Under the pieces are notes generated by a model. The model searched no databases. It saw only the letters and a program-made list of their open reading frames with translations, and was not told the origin of the DNA. The translations under genes were made by a program, and so were the position numbers. A stretch of DNA of 64,000 bases from Streptomyces virginiae (lineage in GTDB: Bacteria; Actinomycetota; Actinomycetes; Streptomycetales; Streptomycetaceae): NCBI RefSeq assembly GCF_000720455.1, contig NZ_JOAK01000016.1, positions 1 to 64,000 on the forward strand, given 5' to 3'. The first letter of the stretch is position 1. Every line of letters starts with the position of its first letter. This document shows, piece after piece, positions 62,167 through 64,000 of this stretch.

Positions 62167-63224
62167 CGCAGCGCACCGACGTGGTGGTGATCGGCGGCGG
62201 CCAGTCCGGGCTCGCCGCCGGATATCACCTGCGCCGCCTGGGCATCGAGCACGTCATCCTCGACGCCCAGACGGCGCCCGGCGGAGCCTGGCAGCACACC
62301 TGGGACTCCCTGCGCCTGTTCTCCCCGGCCCAGTACTCCTCCCTGCCCGGGCGGCTCATGCCCTCCCGGCCGGGCGAGCTCTACCCGAACGCCGCCCACG
62401 TGGTCGACTACCTCGCGGACTACGAGAAGCGCTACGACCTCCCTGTCCAGCGCGGCCAGCGGGTCGACAGCGTGGACCGTGACGGCCCCGTCCTGCGGGT
62501 CGGGACGGACTCCGGACCCTGGACTGCGCGGGCGGTCATCAGCGCCACCGGCACCTGGACCCGCCCGTTCCTGCCTGCCGTTCCTGGCAGGCGGGACTAT
62601 CGGGGTCGCCAGCTCCACACCGTGCAGTACCGCAGGCCGTCCGAGTTCGCCGGGCAGCGGGTGGTCGTCGTGGGCGGCGGCAACTCCGGCGCCCAGATCG
62701 CCGCCGACCTCGCCCACGCACGGATCGACTTGATCTGGGTGACCCAGCGACCGCCCCGCTACCTCGCCGACGACATCGACGGCCGTGCCCTCTTCGACGC
62801 CGCGACCGCCCGCCGCCGCGCCCTCGACGAAGGCCGCACCGACGCCGGCGGCGTCGCCTCCCTCGGCGACATCGTCGCCGTCCCGCCCGTCCGCGCCGCC
62901 CGCGACGCCGGACTCCTCGCCTCCAGGCCGATGTTCGCCCGGCTCAACACGACCGGGGTCGAGTGGGCCGACGGTACCCGGGCGGAGGCGGACACGGTCA
63001 TCTGGTGCACCGGATTCCGTCCCGCCTTGGCGCACTTCGCCGCCCTGCGCCTGCGTGGTACCCGCGGACACATCGCCACCGTCGGCACTCGCGCGGTGGA
63101 CGAACCGCGCCTGCACCTGCTCGGCTACGGCGACTGGACCGGCCCGGCCTCCGCCACCCTCATCGGCGTCGGCCGCCCGGCGCGGGAGGCCGCCCGGGAC
63201 ATCGCTGACTTCATACGCCATTGA
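62163..63224 (+). CDS. arsO: ArsO-like flavin-dependent monooxygenase
   Basis: The 353-residue protein has FAD and NADPH Rossmann motifs (VVVIGGGQSGLAAGYHLRR and VVVVGGGNSGAQIAADL). It has APGGAWQHTWDSLRLFSPAQYSSLPG and IWCTGFRPALAHFAALRL between them, and the C-terminal LLGYGDWTGPASATLIGVGR. It is the class B flavoprotein called ArsO in Streptomyces ars operons. The role, possibly oxidation of organic or trivalent arsenic, is not settled. Its ATG overlaps the channel's stop (ATGA). Confidence 0.88.
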   Translation: MTQRTDVVVIGGGQSGLAAGYHLRRLGIEHVILDAQTAPGGAWQHTWDSLRLFSPAQYSSLPGRLMPSRPGELYPNAAHVVDYLADYEKRYDLPVQRGQRVDSVDRDGPVLRVGTDSGPWTARAVISATGTWTRPFLPAVPGRRDYRGRQLHTVQYRRPSEFAGQRVVVVGGGNSGAQIAADLAHARIDLIWVTQRPPRYLADDIDGRALFDAATARRRALDEGRTDAGGVASLGDIVAVPPVRAARDAGLLASRPMFARLNTTGVEWADGTRAEADTVIWCTGFRPALAHFAALRLRGTRGHIATVGTRAVDEPRLHLLGYGDWTGPASATLIGVGRPAREAARDIADFIRH

Positions 63225-64000
63225 TGCTGCTAAACATCAGGACAGGGTGGATGGATAACGCGCCTAAGGGCCGGTGTGACGGCCCCTCAAGCACCCTTCC
63301 TGTGGCTTCCTGACCAAGATGGTGACCCCGAGGTGCTCACGCTCCTCGTGGACACCCCCAAGGGCACCCACATCCGCCGCACCCCGCCCGCGCTGCCCCT
63401 GCCGGCGCCATCGACAACGGGCCGGGAGCCGCAGAGGCTCCAAGGGCTCGGGTCGGCGGGAGCTGGGCGACCGGCTGCTCCTGGCCGTCACCGCGGCGCG
63501 GTCGGCCAGCCGCTCGGGATGCCCGCCAACGCCCTCGTACGCCGCGACTGGGGTTTCCTCTTCGACCAGCTGCGTTCCACCACCGCGGTACTCGACCACC
63601 TCTTCCGGGCAGCCGGCGAGCCGGTGCGCCACTACGAACTGGCCGCTGCGGATGCCGACGCGGCTCCGCGGGGAATCGACACCGAACTCGTGGGCGCCGG
63701 CGGCACGCTGTGCTCCGCCCCGCAGCTGCAGCAGGCCCCGGCCGCAGTGACGGCACCAACGTCCACCGAGTCCTGCGCATGCTCCACGAAGACAGCACAC
63801 GCCGGCTCATCGTCCACCCCGCCTTTGGACCGCGACTCCACAGCGGTATGCCGTCACCCCAGACGTGCCCGGGCAGCTCGGCGGGCAGCATACGGCGCTC
63901 GGAGGTCTGGACGAAGGCTGCGTGCACGGCCGGTGCCTTTCCCCGAAGCTGGGATCGCCTCGTAGCGAATGGGGCTGTGACCAGCAAGGATGTCCGTCAT
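63225..64000. other. Right-end stretch with only fragmentary coding signal
   Basis: A plus frame from GTG 63276 begins TAPQAPFLWLPDQDGDPEVL, then becomes Pro/Arg-rich and low in hydrophobics. Short pieces in other frames look protein-like: RRDWGFLFDQLRSTTAVLDH near 63541, and GTNVHRVLRMLHEDSTRRLIVHP near 63755. They do not join in one frame and I do not know the family. The stretch is best read as one or more decayed genes or as a gene with unclear frame. Confidence 0.4.

Overview
The window is high-GC actinobacterial DNA. Codon third positions are nearly all G or C, GTG starts are common, and Shine-Dalgarno boxes are of the GGAGG type. An ergothioneine operon, a DmdR/DtxR-type iron box, a LAXTG-type cell-wall sorting signal, a DUF6230/DUF6114 pair and a DUF5988 protein all point to Streptomyces or a close relative. 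It reads as an accessory part of a chromosome: single-function operons in both orientations, several decayed genes, and no ribosomal or replication core.

Region 1 (1-29,800) is ordinary accessory content. It opens with an ornithine-lipid-type acyltransferase pair (OlsB-like, OlsA-like), which converges on a tightly overlapped egtA-egtB-egtC-egtD operon on the minus strand. A PARG-like macrodomain protein diverges from egtA. Next come a PemK/MazF-like protein, an O-methyltransferase, an amidase and small membrane proteins. A LacI regulator is divergent from an MFS transporter and alpha/beta hydrolase unit. A thiolase, an aldehyde dehydrogenase, an atypical thioredoxin (WCRPC) and a disulfide oxidoreductase follow. 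An iron-box promoter then leads into two exported proteins, the second with an LASTG anchor. The region closes with a phosphodiesterase, the DUF6230-DUF6114-secreted protein trio, a MerR regulator with rlmG, a TPR protein and a pirin.

Region 2 (29,800-49,400) starts with a short repeat and a frameshifted, truncated terpene synthase. A short UvrA-like ABC ATPase and a PucR-type regulator follow. The main feature is a compact stress unit, dnaK-grpE-cbpA-cbpM-clpB-trx, with overlapping or nearly overlapping genes. It continues into a UBP-type zinc finger protein and a cNMP-binding/thioredoxin-reductase-like fusion that lacks the redox CxxC. Two membrane proteins and a convergent PsiE-like protein complete it. 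The region ends at an initiator tRNA-fMet with a strong terminator. ClpB, thioredoxin and PsiE recall the Gram-negative heat-tolerance islands (tLST/LHR), but this set is built on different chaperones.

Region 3 (49,400-59,700) is an L-rhamnose catabolic locus. A LacI-type regulator with two TGAAA-type operators is divergent from rhaI, a bifunctional rhaD aldolase/dehydrogenase and rhaB. A large secreted DUF4091 protein with two discoidin-like domains follows. Two unusual repeats sit here: three 29-bp units between rhaI and rhaD, and seven CCTGA units on the rhaB stop codon.

Region 4 (59,700-64,000) is an arsenic-resistance locus. arsR, an aquaporin-type channel and an ArsO-like flavoprotein lie on the plus strand. 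arsC, a decayed second arsC and a truncated frameshifted thioredoxin reductase lie on the minus strand. The broken trxB stops at a copy of the same roughly 120-bp repeat that adjoins the broken terpene synthase 30 kb away. The last 800 bp hold no gene I can defend.
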